This document shows positions 7,001 to 16,876 of a stretch of DNA of 38,143 nt, piece by piece. The position numbers were made by a program, and so were the translations under genes. How positions within the stretch are numbered: position 1 is the first letter of the stretch; each line of letters begins with the position of its first letter. The DNA lies in assembly GCA_028868995.1 (NCBI GenBank), contig JAGWTH010000036.1, forward strand, positions 1 through 38,143, given 5' to 3'. Below the pieces are notes generated by a model. That model had not been told where the DNA came from. It saw only the letters and a program-made list of their open reading frames with translations, and ran no database searches. This DNA is from Burkholderiales bacterium (GTDB lineage Bacteria > Pseudomonadota > Gammaproteobacteria > Burkholderiales > Burkholderiaceae_C).

Positions 7001-7552
7001 ATGCAGCCGATACAGCCTACCATGCCAGCAGTTGTGCGTGAGCCGGATGCGCTGAAAGGTGCATGTCCGGTTCTCTGGGGGGGGCGGAGCCGCGAGGCTT
7101 CGTCCCTACCCTCCCTGCCCGCCCCCTCTTCCCGTCCCCGCCGCGGCCCGCGCGGCTTCACCCTGATCGAGCTGATGGTGGTGCTGGTCATCATCGGCGT
7201 GCTGGCCGCCCTGATCGTGCCCAACGTGCTGGAACGCGCCGACGACGCGCGCGTCACCGCGGCCCGCACCGACGTCAACAACCTGATGCAGGCGCTGAAG
7301 CTGTACAAGCTGGACAACCAGCGCTATCCGACGGCGGAACAGGGGCTGCAGGCGCTCGTGACCAAACCGGCGACCCCACCGATCCCGCCGAACTGGAAGC
7401 CTTACCTGGAAAAGCTGCCCAACGACCCCTGGGGCCGCCCTTACCAGTACCTCAACCCCGGCGTCAAGGGCGAGGTGGACGTGATGTCCTTCGGCGCGGA
7501 CGGCCAGTCCGGCGGCGAGGGCAAGAATGCCGACATCGGCTCCTGGCAGTAG
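7001..7552 (+). CDS. gspG: Type II secretion major pseudopilin GspG (native start displaced by intron)
   Basis: The major pseudopilin of the type II secretion pseudopilus. Prepilin peptidase would cut in PRG/FTLIELMVV (after residue 52 of this frame), with Glu at +5, followed by a hydrophobic helix and the family signatures RYPTAEQGLQALV and PWGRPYQYLNPG. The mature part, about 131 residues, is complete. Oddly, about the first 38 residues of the open frame are encoded by the 3' end of the group II intron, including domains V and VI, and are not GspG sequence. The native start therefore lies in the 5' exon or is lost. If the intron is cut out as 5298-7115, the ATG at 5276 joins in frame (MELSDLS then LPAPSSRPRRG). 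The ATG at 7001 is only the longest option in the unspliced state. gspH overlaps the 3' end by 26 nt. Confidence 0.85.
   Translation: MQPIQPTMPAVVREPDALKGACPVLWGGRSREASSLPSLPAPSSRPRRGPRGFTLIELMVVLVIIGVLAALIVPNVLERADDARVTAARTDVNNLMQALKLYKLDNQRYPTAEQGLQALVTKPATPPIPPNWKPYLEKLPNDPWGRPYQYLNPGVKGEVDVMSFGADGQSGGEGKNADIGSWQ
7040..7111 (+). ncRNA. Group II intron domains V and VI
   Basis: Domain V (7040-7073, 34 nt) has the GAGCCGGA/TCCGGTTC lower helix carrying the catalytic AGC triad, an upper helix capped by a GAAA tetraloop and a two-nucleotide bulge, all canonical. Domain VI (7077-7111) is a G-rich/C-rich helix capped by GCGA (7092-7095), with A7108 bulged as the lariat branch point. Both look intact, so the catalytic core of the RNA is preserved. 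Confidence 0.9.
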
Positions 7553-7994
7553 CGGCCGCCGGGGGCCGGGCCGGCGCCCGGCCGGCTTCACCCTGCTGGA
7601 ACTGCTGGTGGTGGTGACGATCATCGCCATCGCCTCCGCCGGCGTCGCCTTCGCCCTGCGCGATGCCACCGGCGACGGCCTGGACCGCGAGGGCCAGCGC
7701 CTGGGCGCGCTGCTGGAGTCGGCGCGCGCCCGCTCCCGCCTCACCGGCCAGCCGGTGCGCTGGGTGGCCGATGCCGACGGCTTCCATTTCGAGGGCCTGC
7801 CGCGCGACACCCTGCCGCACGCCTGGCTCGACCCCGACACCCGCGTGGCGGCCGGCACCGTGCTGCTGCTGGGCCCCGAGCCGGTGATCGGCCCGCAGGC
7901 AGTGGAGCTGACCAGCGCCGCCCATCCCGAGCGCTCCGTGCGCGTCGCCACCGATGGCCTGCGGCCTTTCACGGTGGCACCGGAGCAGCGATGA
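7527..7994 (+). CDS. gspH: Type II secretion minor pseudopilin GspH
   Basis: A 155-residue minor pseudopilin. A basic leader ends in RRPAG/FTLLELLVV, the prepilin peptidase site with Glu at +5, followed by a hydrophobic helix to about residue 45. The rest (REGQRLGALLESARARSRL, then QPVRWVADADGFHFEG) matches the GspH fold. GspH belongs to the GspH-I-J-K tip complex that primes pseudopilus assembly in the inner membrane. The ATG at 7527 overlaps gspG by 26 nt, suggesting translational coupling; the next gene overlaps by 4 nt. Length is within the usual range. Confidence 0.9.
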   Translation: MPTSAPGSSGRRGPGRRPAGFTLLELLVVVTIIAIASAGVAFALRDATGDGLDREGQRLGALLESARARSRLTGQPVRWVADADGFHFEGLPRDTLPHAWLDPDTRVAAGTVLLLGPEPVIGPQAVELTSAAHPERSVRVATDGLRPFTVAPEQR

Positions 7995-8353
7995 GCGCGC
8001 AGCGGGTCCGCGGCTTCACGCTGATCGAGGTGCTGGTGGCGCTGGCCATCGTCGCCATCGCCCTGGTCGCCGGCCTGCGGGCGAGCGCCTCCCTGGCCGG
8101 CAACGCGCAGCGCCAGTCCGACGTGCTGCTGGCACACATCTGCGCGGAAAACCAGCTGGTGGCCCTGAGGCTGGCCCGGCAGCTGCCGCCCGTGGGGGAC
8201 AGCGACCAGGCCTGCCGGCAGGCGGGCCAGGACTTCCTGGTGCGACTGCACGTCGCGACCACGCCCAACCCGAACTTCCGGCGGATCGACGCCCAGGTGT
8301 TCGCGGCCGACGTCCCGGTGCTGCGGCTGTCCACCGTGATGGGGCGCTTCTGA
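7991..8353 (+). CDS. gspI: Type II secretion minor pseudopilin GspI
   Basis: A 120-residue pseudopilin with a very short leader (MSAQRVRG) cut before FTLIEVLVALAIVAIALVAG, which is both the processing site and the membrane helix. Downstream, GNAQRQSDVLLAHICAENQL is the typical GspI alpha region, and the C-terminal half forms the small beta domain. GspI nucleates the GspI-J-K tip complex. Its ATGA start/stop overlap with gspH and the TGATG overlap with gspJ indicate a tightly coupled operon. Confidence 0.9.
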   Translation: MSAQRVRGFTLIEVLVALAIVAIALVAGLRASASLAGNAQRQSDVLLAHICAENQLVALRLARQLPPVGDSDQACRQAGQDFLVRLHVATTPNPNFRRIDAQVFAADVPVLRLSTVMGRF

Positions 8354-9018
8354 TGCGGCGGCGCGCGCGCGGCTTCACCCTGGTCGAACTGCTGGTGGCG
8401 CTGTTCGCGCTGGCCCTAATGGCCGGCCTGGGCTGGCGCGGGCTGGACGGCATGATGCGCTCGCGCGAGCAGACCGAGGCGCGCACGGACGCCGTGCTGA
8501 CCCTGCAGGCCGGGCTCACCCAGTGGGAGGACGACCTGGACGCGATCACGGAGTTCGCGCCGACGCCGCCGCTGGAATGGAACGGCCGCGTGCTGCGCCT
8601 CACCCGCACCGGCCGCCTGTCGCCCTCCGACGGCGCGCGCGTGGTGGGCTGGGCCCTGCGCGACGGCCAGTGGCGACGCTGGGAATCGCCGCCGATCACC
8701 ACCCGCGGCGACCTCGAGGCGGCCTGGGTGCAGGCCGACCTGTGGGCGGGCAACCCGAGCGACGCCATGCGCCGGCACGAGGTGGCAGTGACTCCGCTCG
8801 CGCACTGGGAGATCTTCTTCTTCCGCGAGAACGCCTGGACCAACCCCCAGTCCAGCGCCACGACGACGACCACCGCCCCCGGCGCCGCCGCGCCCGCCGC
8901 CGCCGGCAGCACCTCCACGGTGCCGGACGGCGTGCGCCTGGTGCTGCAGCTGCCGCCGGGAACCGCCCTCGCGGGCACGCTGCAGCGGGACTGGGTGCGT
9001 CCCGCCCTGACGCCATGA
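8353..9018 (+). CDS. gspJ: Type II secretion minor pseudopilin GspJ
   Basis: A 221-residue pseudopilin starting at the ATG that overlaps the gspI stop (TGATG). The leader MRRRARG precedes FTLVELLVALFALALMAGLG, the prepilin peptidase site and membrane helix. GWRGLDGMMRSREQTE is the usual GspJ segment after the helix. A low-complexity Thr/Ala/Pro stretch around residues 173-195 (SSATTTTTAPGAAAP) is an insert near the C-terminus and probably a flexible loop. GspJ is a partner of GspI and GspK in the pseudopilus tip. Longer open frames that start upstream at 7954 are shadows of gspH and gspI. Confidence 0.9.
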   Translation: MRRRARGFTLVELLVALFALALMAGLGWRGLDGMMRSREQTEARTDAVLTLQAGLTQWEDDLDAITEFAPTPPLEWNGRVLRLTRTGRLSPSDGARVVGWALRDGQWRRWESPPITTRGDLEAAWVQADLWAGNPSDAMRRHEVAVTPLAHWEIFFFRENAWTNPQSSATTTTTAPGAAAPAAAGSTSTVPDGVRLVLQLPPGTALAGTLQRDWVRPALTP

Positions 9019-9983
9019 ACCGACCGAGCCATCGAGGCGCCGCGCTGCTCGTGGCCATGCTCACGGTGGCCCTGGTCGCCGCCTTCGCGACGGCCGCCAT
9101 CTGGCGCCAGTGGCGCGGCACGGAGGTCGAGGCGGCCGACCGCGCGCGCGTGCAATCCGGCTGGATCCTCACCGGCGCCCTCGACTGGGCCCGGCTCATC
9201 CTGCGCGAGGACCGCAATTCGGACGGCACGGACTCCCTCTCCGAACCCTGGGCGGTGCCGCTGAAGGAGGCGCGCCTGTCCACCTTCCTCGCCGCCGACC
9301 GGGACAACAACATGGACGCCGGCACCGAGGCCGACGACGTGTTCCTCTCGGGCGAGATCAGCGACCTGCAGGCCAGGCTGAACCTGAACAACCTCGTCGC
9401 GGGCAACGCCATCCAGCCGCAGTGGCTGGAGAGCTTCCAGCGGCTGTTCGACGTGCTGGGCCTGCCGCAGGCGCAGCTCGATGCGCTGGCCGAGAACCTG
9501 CGCTTCGCCGGCGACACCAGCGCCGACAACCGCAACGCGGCGCGGGCGCCGCTGAAGCCGCAGCGCATCGAGCAGCTCGCCTGGCTGGGCGTGCCGGCCG
9601 ACGTGATCGCGACGCTGGCGCCCTACGTCACGCTCATTCCGTCCCCGGTGGCCACCCCGGTGAACCTCAACACCGCGTCGGCCGAGGCGATCTACGCAGT
9701 CGGGCGCAAGCTCAGCCTGGCCGACGCCAACCGCCTGGTCGCCGAGCGCGCGCAGCAGCATTTCCGCACGCTGGCGGACGCCGCGCGCCTGGTGCCGGGC
9801 GCCAGCTTCGACCCCAGCCTGGCCGGCGTGAGCACCAGCTATTTCCAGGTGCGCGGCCGCCTGCGCCTGGACGACGCGGTGGTCGAGGAGCGGTCGATGG
9901 TCCAGCGCATGGGCCTCAACGTGCGCACGCTGCGGCGCGAGCGCGGCAGCTTCGCGGCGACGCTGCCGCCGCCTGTGCGCTAG
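9015..9983 (+). CDS. gspK: Type II secretion minor pseudopilin GspK
   Basis: A 322-residue large pseudopilin, the tip cap of the pseudopilus. The leader MNRPSHRG precedes AALLVAMLTVALVAAFATAA. As in other GspK proteins, the residue five after the cut is not Glu, so it depends on neighbours for insertion. The SAM-like alpha domain is indicated by LSGEISDLQARLNLNNL and by the helix-hairpin-helix-like VNLNTASAEAIYAVG near residue 217. The ATG overlaps the gspJ stop by 4 nt. A 52-nt gap to the gspL ATG holds TACAAT (10018-10023), which could be a weak internal -10 box but lacks a -35. Confidence 0.9.
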   Translation: MNRPSHRGAALLVAMLTVALVAAFATAAIWRQWRGTEVEAADRARVQSGWILTGALDWARLILREDRNSDGTDSLSEPWAVPLKEARLSTFLAADRDNNMDAGTEADDVFLSGEISDLQARLNLNNLVAGNAIQPQWLESFQRLFDVLGLPQAQLDALAENLRFAGDTSADNRNAARAPLKPQRIEQLAWLGVPADVIATLAPYVTLIPSPVATPVNLNTASAEAIYAVGRKLSLADANRLVAERAQQHFRTLADAARLVPGASFDPSLAGVSTSYFQVRGRLRLDDAVVEERSMVQRMGLNVRTLRRERGSFAATLPPPVR

Positions 9984-10035
9984 CTTGCGGCGGCGAGGCG
10001 ACCTCCCCACCCCAACCTACAATGCGCCGCAGTCC

Positions 10036-11244
10036 ATGAGCTCCCTGATCGTCTCGCTGCCCCTGGCGCCCCCCACCGGGGCGACGGAATGGGCCTACGC
10101 GCTCACTTCCGACGGCCATGGCCTGGCCGACCACGGCAGCGCGCCGGCGGCCCTGCTGCCGCAGCCGGCGGGCGCCGGCGCGGAGGTGGTCGCCGTGGTG
10201 CCCGTCCAGGCCTTGTCCTGGCACCGGGTCACCCTGCCCAAGGGCGTGGCGCCCGGCACCCCGCGCCTGCGGGCTGCGCTGGAGGGACTGCTGGAAGAAC
10301 AGCTGCTGGATGAAGCCGAGGCCGTGCACCTCGCCTTGCAGCCCGGTGCGCGCGGCGGCGATGCGGCGTGGATCGCCGCCTGCGACCGCGCCTGGCTGCG
10401 CGCCGCGCTGCAGGCCCTGGAGGCGGCCGGCCGGCCGGCCAGCCGCATCGTCCCGGAGTTCGCGCCCGAAGGCCCGCCCCAGCTGACCGCCCTGGGCGAG
10501 CCCGAGGAGGCGCTGCTCGTCGCGAACAGCGCCGAGGGCGTGCTGGCCCTGCCCCTGGCGGCGGCGGCGCTGCCGCTGCTGCCGGCGCAGGCGTCCGGGG
10601 CCCAGCGCCAGGTGGAGCCGGCCGCCGCGGCGCTGGCCGAGCAGGTCCTGCCCGGGCCGTGGACCCTGCAGCAGGCGCCGCAGCGCTGGCTGCAGTCGGC
10701 GCGCACCGGCTGGGACCTGGCCCAGTTCGAATTCGCCAGCAGCCCGCGGGCCCGGGCGCTGAAGAAGGTCGCGGGCGGCTGGAGCACCCTGCTGCACGGC
10801 CCGGCCTGGCGGCCCGCCCGCTGGGCCGTGGCGCTGCTGCTGGTCGCGAACCTCGCCGGGCTGAACGCCTGGGCCTGGAAGGAGCGCGCGAGCCTGGAGC
10901 GCCAGCGCGAAGCCGTGCGGCTCACGCTCAGCGACACCTTCCCGAAGGTGCGCGTCATCGTGGATGCGCCGGTGCAGATGGAACGGGAGGTCGCCGCGCT
11001 GCGCCAGCAGACCGGCGCGGCCTCGCCGCAGGACCTCGACGCGCTGCTTGGCGCGCTGGCTTCGGCGCTGCCCGCCGGTCGCACGCCAGCGGGCCTGGAA
11101 TACGGCAACGGCCAGCTGCGCGCCGCCGGCCTGGGTCTGTCGCCCGACCAGGTGCGCGCGCTCGACCAGCAGTTGCGCGGCCTGGGCTATGGCGCCAGCG
11201 CCGACGGGGCGGCGCTGGTGGTCAGCGCAGGGGGCATGCGATGA
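10036..11244 (+). CDS. gspL: Type II secretion inner-membrane protein GspL
   Basis: A 402-residue bitopic protein that anchors ATPase GspE to the inner membrane and pairs with GspM. The N-terminal cytoplasmic actin-like part (1 to about 245) starts SSLIVSLPLAPPTG. One membrane helix lies near residues 265-283 (WAVALLLVANLAGLNAWAW), and a periplasmic ferredoxin-like domain follows (LDALLGALASALPAGRTPAG). The frame extends upstream to a TTG at 9985, but the ATG at 10036 gives the expected N-terminus. It overlaps gspM by 4 nt (ATGA). Sequence divergence is usual in this family, so the call also rests on gene order. Confidence 0.88.
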   Translation: MSSLIVSLPLAPPTGATEWAYALTSDGHGLADHGSAPAALLPQPAGAGAEVVAVVPVQALSWHRVTLPKGVAPGTPRLRAALEGLLEEQLLDEAEAVHLALQPGARGGDAAWIAACDRAWLRAALQALEAAGRPASRIVPEFAPEGPPQLTALGEPEEALLVANSAEGVLALPLAAAALPLLPAQASGAQRQVEPAAAALAEQVLPGPWTLQQAPQRWLQSARTGWDLAQFEFASSPRARALKKVAGGWSTLLHGPAWRPARWAVALLLVANLAGLNAWAWKERASLERQREAVRLTLSDTFPKVRVIVDAPVQMEREVAALRQQTGAASPQDLDALLGALASALPAGRTPAGLEYGNGQLRAAGLGLSPDQVRALDQQLRGLGYGASADGAALVVSAGGMR

Positions 11245-11720
11245 ATGCGCAGGCCCTGCGAGCCCGCTGGGCGGCCCTGGCCCCGCGCGAGCGGACGCTG
11301 GTACTGGCCGCCGCGTGGCTGGTGGCGGCCGCGCTCGTGTGGTGGGTGGCGCTCGCGCCGGCCATCGCCACGCTGCGCGCCTCCGCTACCGAGCACCATG
11401 CCCTGGATGCCCAGCTCGCGCAGATGCAGCGGCTGCGGGCCCAGGCCCGGGCCATGCAGGCCCTGCCCCGGCAGGACCCGCAGGAGGCCACGCGCCAGCT
11501 GGAGGCCGCGATCCAGCAGCAGCTGGGGGCGAGCGCCCGCTACGCCGTCGCGGGGGACCGGGTCACGGTGACGCTGGCCAACGCCCCGGCGGCGGTGCTC
11601 GCGCAGTGGCTGGCCCAGGTGCGCACCAACGCGCGCGCGGTCCCGGCCGAGGCCAGGCTCACGCGCAACGCCTCCGGCGGCTGGGACGGCAGCGTCGTGC
11701 TCACGCTGCCGGCACGCTGA
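11241..11720 (+). CDS. gspM: Type II secretion inner-membrane protein GspM
   Basis: A 159-residue protein with a short cytoplasmic start (ALRARWAALAPRERTLVLAAA), one membrane helix around residues 20-40 (LVAAALVWWVALAPAI), a coiled-coil-prone segment rich in Ala and Gln (LDAQLAQMQRLRAQARAM) and a small C-terminal ferredoxin-like domain (ARYAVAGDRVTVTLANAP). GspM binds GspL and helps position GspE and the pseudopilus. The ATG overlaps the gspL stop, and gspN begins directly after its TGA. Size and layout fit the family. Confidence 0.88.
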   Translation: MNAQALRARWAALAPRERTLVLAAAWLVAAALVWWVALAPAIATLRASATEHHALDAQLAQMQRLRAQARAMQALPRQDPQEATRQLEAAIQQQLGASARYAVAGDRVTVTLANAPAAVLAQWLAQVRTNARAVPAEARLTRNASGGWDGSVVLTLPAR

Positions 11721-12524
11721 GTGGCGCGCGTCCGGGCCCGCCTCCCCCGCCAGGCGCGGGACGTCCCCTGGGGCTGGGCGGCCGCCGGTGCCGCGCTCGG
11801 CCTGGTGGTCGCCCTGCTGGCCTTCGCCCCCGCGCGATGGCTGGCCGGCGCGCTGGCCCAGGCGAGCGGCGACCAGGTCCTGCTGGCCGACGCCCGGGGG
11901 ACGGTCTGGGCGGGCTCGGCCCGCCTGGTCCTGGCGGGCGGCCGGGGCAGCGCGGACGTCGCGGCGCTGCCCGGGCGCGTGCGCTGGCAGCTGCGGCCGC
12001 TGTGGGACGGCATCGCGATGCAGGTGCAGGCCGAGTGCTGCACCCCGGCGCCGCTGGTCCTGCGCGCGCACTGGCGGCTGGCCGGGCCGCGGCTGGAGGT
12101 CGCCGACGCCGTCTCGCAGTGGCCCGCCGACGTGCTCGCCGGGCTGGGCACGCCCTGGAACACGCTGCAGCTGGATGGGCAGATCCGGCTGGCGACGCAG
12201 GGCCTTTCAGTAGAATGGGCCGAAGGTCGGCCGCGCGTGGGCGGACGGGCCGAACTGGAGGCGCAACGGGTCGCGTCGCGCCTGTCTACCTTGAGGCCCA
12301 TGGGCAGCTACCGCATCACCTTGCAAGGCGGCGCGCAGGCGTCGCTGCGGCTCGAAACCCTGGAAGGCAGCCTGCAGCTGTCCGGTTCCGGGCAATGGGT
12401 CGGAGCGCGCCTGCGCTTCCGCGGCGAAGCCAGCGCCCGGCCGGGCAGGGAAGCCGCGCTCGCCAACCTCCTGAACATCATCGGGCGCCGCAGCGGCGAG
12501 CGCTCGCTCATCACCATCGGCTGA
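11721..12524 (+). CDS. gspN: Type II secretion protein GspN
   Basis: A 267-residue protein with an N-terminal membrane anchor (about 18-45, WGWAAAGAALGLVVALLAF) and a periplasmic beta-rich part. Segments such as LADARGTVWAGSARLVL and MGSYRITLQGGAQASLRLET are typical of the GspN family, which occurs in only some type II systems and has no firmly known mechanism. The start is GTG, immediately after the gspM TGA. gspD follows after 19 nt. Assignment rests on family-like motifs and operon position. Confidence 0.82.
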   Translation: MARVRARLPRQARDVPWGWAAAGAALGLVVALLAFAPARWLAGALAQASGDQVLLADARGTVWAGSARLVLAGGRGSADVAALPGRVRWQLRPLWDGIAMQVQAECCTPAPLVLRAHWRLAGPRLEVADAVSQWPADVLAGLGTPWNTLQLDGQIRLATQGLSVEWAEGRPRVGGRAELEAQRVASRLSTLRPMGSYRITLQGGAQASLRLETLEGSLQLSGSGQWVGARLRFRGEASARPGREAALANLLNIIGRRSGERSLITIG

Positions 12525-12543
12525 CGTCCCGGGACCTTTCCGC

Positions 12544-14679
12544 ATGAACCACCGTTTCGCCGCCGTGTCGCTGGCCGTCGCCCTGCTCCTCGGCCTGGCG
12601 CCGCCCGGCGCGCTGGCGCAGCGCGCCAACGAACCCGTCACGCTCAACTTCCAGAACGCCGACATCGAGGCGGTGGCGCGCGCCATGGCGACCATCACCG
12701 GGCGCAACGTCGTGGTCGACCCGCGCGTGAAGGGCACGATCACGCTGGCCACCGACAAGCCGGTCCCGCCGGCGGCCGCCTTCAACCAGTTCGTGGCCAC
12801 GCTGCGCCTGTCCGGCTTCGCGGTGGTCGACGCCGGCGGCCTGACGAAGGTCGTGCCCGAGGCGGATGCCAAGCTGCAGGGCGGCGCGGTGGAGGTGGAC
12901 GGCAAGGCCAGCGGCAGCCAGATCGCCACCCAGATCTTCCGCCTCAACTTCGAGAACGCGGCCAACCTGGTGCCCATCCTGCGGCCGCTGATCAGCCCCA
13001 ACAACACGATCAACGTGAACCCCGGCACCAACTCGCTGGTGATCACCGATTACTCCGACAACCTGCAGCGCCTGGGGCGCATCATCGCGGCCCTGGACGT
13101 GTCGAACGCGACCGACGTCGAGGTGATCAACCTGCACAACGCGCTCGCCGTGGACCTGGTGCCCATCGTGCAGCGGCTGGTCGACGCCTCGGCCGTCGGC
13201 GCGACCCCGGGGGCGCCGGCCACCCAGGGGCAGACCGACACCTCGTTCCGCACGACCATCATCGCCGAGCCGCGCAGCAACTCCGTCATCGTGCGCGCGG
13301 CCAATCCCGCGCGGCTCAACCTGGTGCGGTCGCTGGTGGCCCAGCTGGACACCCCCGACGCCGGCGGCACGGCCGGCAACGTGCACGTCGTCTACCTGAA
13401 GAACGCCCAGGCCACCAAGCTGGCGGTGGTGCTGCGCGCCGCCATTGCCAGCATGAGCACCGGCACCGCCGGCACGGCGGGCGCGGTCGGCACGGGTGGC
13501 TCCGCGCCGGCCGCCCGCGCCACGGGGGTCTCCGGCACCGGCGCCGGCTCCAGCGCAGCCACCGCTCCCGTCACGCCCTCGGCCGATCCCAGCACCGGAG
13601 GCCAGGTGCAGGCCGACCCGGCCACCAATTCGCTGATCATCACGGCGCCCGAGCCCCAGTACCGCCAGCTGCGTGCGGTGATCGACCAGCTCGACGGCCG
13701 GCGGGCGCAGGTGCTGGTGGAGAGCCTGATCGTCGAGGTCAATGCCGACAAGGACGCCGAATTCGGCATCCAGTGGCAGAACATCCTGGGCACCACGGGC
13801 AGCAGCGTGATCGGCTTCCTGGGCAGCAACTTCAGCATAGGCGGCACCAACATCATCAACCTGGCGACGAATGCCACCAAGGGCGCGGTGCCCTCCTCCG
13901 GCTTCAACTTCGGCGCCGTGCGCAACATCAACGGCAACTACGTGCTGGGGCTGCTGGCGCGCTTCTTCGAGAGCACAGGCGACGGCAACGTGCTGTCGAC
14001 CCCGACGCTGCTGACGCTGGACAACGAGGAGGCCAAGATCACGATCGGCCAGAACGTGCCCTTCGTCACCGGCCAGTTCACCAACACCGGGGCCAGCAAC
14101 GGCTCGGTCAACCCGTTCCAGACGATCGAGCGGAAGGACGTGGGCATCACGCTGCGGGTGAAGCCCCAGATCAACGACGACGGCACGGTGCGCCTGACGA
14201 TCTACCAGGAAGCCTCCAGCGTGCAGGCCGGCACCGAGAACAACGCCAACGGCCCCACCACCAACCAGCGCACCATCGAGTCCAACGTCCTGGTGAACGA
14301 CGGCCAGGTGGTGGTGCTGGGCGGCCTGATGCAGGACCAGTACTCCGGCAACCAGGAGAAGGTGCCGGGCCTGGGCGACATCCCCGGCGTGGGCAACCTG
14401 TTCCGCACCGAGGTGCGCACGCGCAAGAAGACCAACCTGATGGTGTTCCTGCGCCCGGTGATCGTGCGCAGCGCGGGCGACACCGAGGCGCTGTCGATCG
14501 ACCGCTACAACCTGATGCGGTCCAAGCAGCAGAACGCGCAGCCGCTGCCCAGCACGCTGCTCAATGGCGTGCAGTCCGCGCCGGTCGCGCCGGAGATCGC
14601 CAGGCAGCCTCCGGCGAACGACAAGATCCACTCGCCCTTCCTGCCGCCGCCCGCGGCGACCGCGCCGAGCGAGCGCTGA
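12544..14679 (+). CDS. gspD: Type II secretion outer-membrane secretin GspD
   Basis: The 711-residue secretin forms the outer-membrane channel through which folded proteins leave the periplasm. Residues 1-25 are a signal peptide ending GALAQ. Domains in order: N0 (VTLNFQNADIEAVARAMATI), N1, N2 and N3 repeats (NLVPILRPLISPNNTINVN; PARLNLVRSLVAQLD), then the secretin core with VPGLGDIPGVGNLFR near residue 613 and the C-terminal strand TNLMVFLRPVIVRS. A long Gly/Ala/Thr-rich insert (about residues 300-355) splits N3, a common variable loop. No lipobox is seen, so a pilotin-independent or separate targeting route is likely. gspE follows after 6 nt. Confidence 0.95.
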   Translation: MNHRFAAVSLAVALLLGLAPPGALAQRANEPVTLNFQNADIEAVARAMATITGRNVVVDPRVKGTITLATDKPVPPAAAFNQFVATLRLSGFAVVDAGGLTKVVPEADAKLQGGAVEVDGKASGSQIATQIFRLNFENAANLVPILRPLISPNNTINVNPGTNSLVITDYSDNLQRLGRIIAALDVSNATDVEVINLHNALAVDLVPIVQRLVDASAVGATPGAPATQGQTDTSFRTTIIAEPRSNSVIVRAANPARLNLVRSLVAQLDTPDAGGTAGNVHVVYLKNAQATKLAVVLRAAIASMSTGTAGTAGAVGTGGSAPAARATGVSGTGAGSSAATAPVTPSADPSTGGQVQADPATNSLIITAPEPQYRQLRAVIDQLDGRRAQVLVESLIVEVNADKDAEFGIQWQNILGTTGSSVIGFLGSNFSIGGTNIINLATNATKGAVPSSGFNFGAVRNINGNYVLGLLARFFESTGDGNVLSTPTLLTLDNEEAKITIGQNVPFVTGQFTNTGASNGSVNPFQTIERKDVGITLRVKPQINDDGTVRLTIYQEASSVQAGTENNANGPTTNQRTIESNVLVNDGQVVVLGGLMQDQYSGNQEKVPGLGDIPGVGNLFRTEVRTRKKTNLMVFLRPVIVRSAGDTEALSIDRYNLMRSKQQNAQPLPSTLLNGVQSAPVAPEIARQPPANDKIHSPFLPPPAATAPSER

Positions 14680-14685
14680 CGGGCC

Positions 14686-16089
<1,404 letters not shown>

Positions 16090-16098
16090 CGCCCGCGC

Positions 16099-16824
16099 TC
16101 AGCAGCCCAGGCGGTCGGCCAGGTCCGCGAAGTCGCGGCAGTGCAGGTCGTTCTCCGGCCGCGGGCCCACGTCCTTGGGATGCGCGGCGCCGAACTCCAG
16201 CGGCCGCTCGACGTAAGCCGTGCGCAGGCCGCAGGCGCGCGCGCCGGCCAGGTCGTCGTGGTGCGCGGCCACCAGCATCACCCGCTGCGGCGGCAGGTCG
16301 AACACCTGCGCGACGCCGAGGTAGGCGGCCGGGTCCGGCTTGTAGGCGCGGAACACCTCCGCCGACAGCACGCAGTCCCAGGGCAGGCCGACGCGTTTGG
16401 CCATGCGGGTCAGCAGGCCGATGTTGCCGTTGGACAGGGTGCAGAGGAGGAAGCGCTGCTTCAGCCGCTGCAGCCCGGCCAGCACGTCCGGCCACGGATC
16501 CAGCCGGTGCCACACGCGATTGAGGTGCTGGCGCTGCGCTTCGTCCAGGTGCGCGAGGCCGTGCTCCGCGAGGATGGAATCGAGGATCAGGCGATGGAGT
16601 TCGTCGATGCGCGTCCAGCCCAGCTCGCCCGACATGACCCTGGCCATGGCCGGCTTGTAGCCCGCCCGCCAGGCCAGGGCGAAGGCATCGCCGTCCACCT
16701 TCGGGTACAGCCGCGCCAGCTCGCGCACGATGCTGCCGTGCCAGTCGACGACGGTGCCGAAGACGTCGAAGGCGAGCACCTCGACGTCCGCGGGGAGGAT
16801 CCTGTCCCGGGCTGCTGCGTTCAT
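16099..16824 (-). CDS. HAD hydrolase, type II haloacid dehalogenase-like
   Basis: A 241-residue member of the HAD superfamily, closest to (S)-2-haloacid dehalogenases. Motif I is FDVFGTVVDWHG with nucleophile Asp20; motif II is CTLSNGN; motif III Lys is in YKPDPAAYL; motif IV is LVAAHHDDLAGARACGL, where AAHHDD resembles the AAHxxD pattern of haloacid dehalogenases. The helical cap lies between motifs I and II. The substrate is not certain: many genes in this group act on other small acids. It stands alone, convergent with gspE and upstream-separated from the rhodanese gene by 52 nt on the same strand. Confidence 0.85.
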   Translation of the reverse strand: MNAAARDRILPADVEVLAFDVFGTVVDWHGSIVRELARLYPKVDGDAFALAWRAGYKPAMARVMSGELGWTRIDELHRLILDSILAEHGLAHLDEAQRQHLNRVWHRLDPWPDVLAGLQRLKQRFLLCTLSNGNIGLLTRMAKRVGLPWDCVLSAEVFRAYKPDPAAYLGVAQVFDLPPQRVMLVAAHHDDLAGARACGLRTAYVERPLEFGAAHPKDVGPRPENDLHCRDFADLADRLGC

Positions 16825-16876
16825 GAAGCGAGTGTAGGCCCGCCGGGCGCGCCCGGGCTCCGGCGGACCGAGCCGC

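Larger units (their letters stand above)
5298..7115 (+). mobile_element. Group II intron with truncated maturase, inserted upstream of gspG
   Basis: An approximately 1.8-kb ribozyme-type retroelement. The start is put at GTGCG (5298); a second GTGCG at 5302 is possible. TTTCCC at 5292-5297 can pair perfectly with GGGAAA at 5430-5435, a plausible IBS1-EBS1 pair favouring 5298. Domains I-III occupy about 5298-5760, the maturase reading frame lies in domain IV, and domains V and VI close the element. The bulged branch-point A is at 7108, seven bases before the proposed 3' end, although the expected terminal AY dinucleotide is not seen there. The HNH-carrying maturase places it among the endonuclease-positive lineages. 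An internal deletion removed the front of the maturase, so mobility is probably lost while RNA splicing may persist with help from another copy. Confidence 0.88.

Noticed and set aside
7001..7115. Intron-encoded first part of the gspG frame as a true GspG leader
   Set aside because: These codons overlap ribozyme domains V and VI, whose RNA structure is fully conserved, and GspG leaders are usually short and basic.
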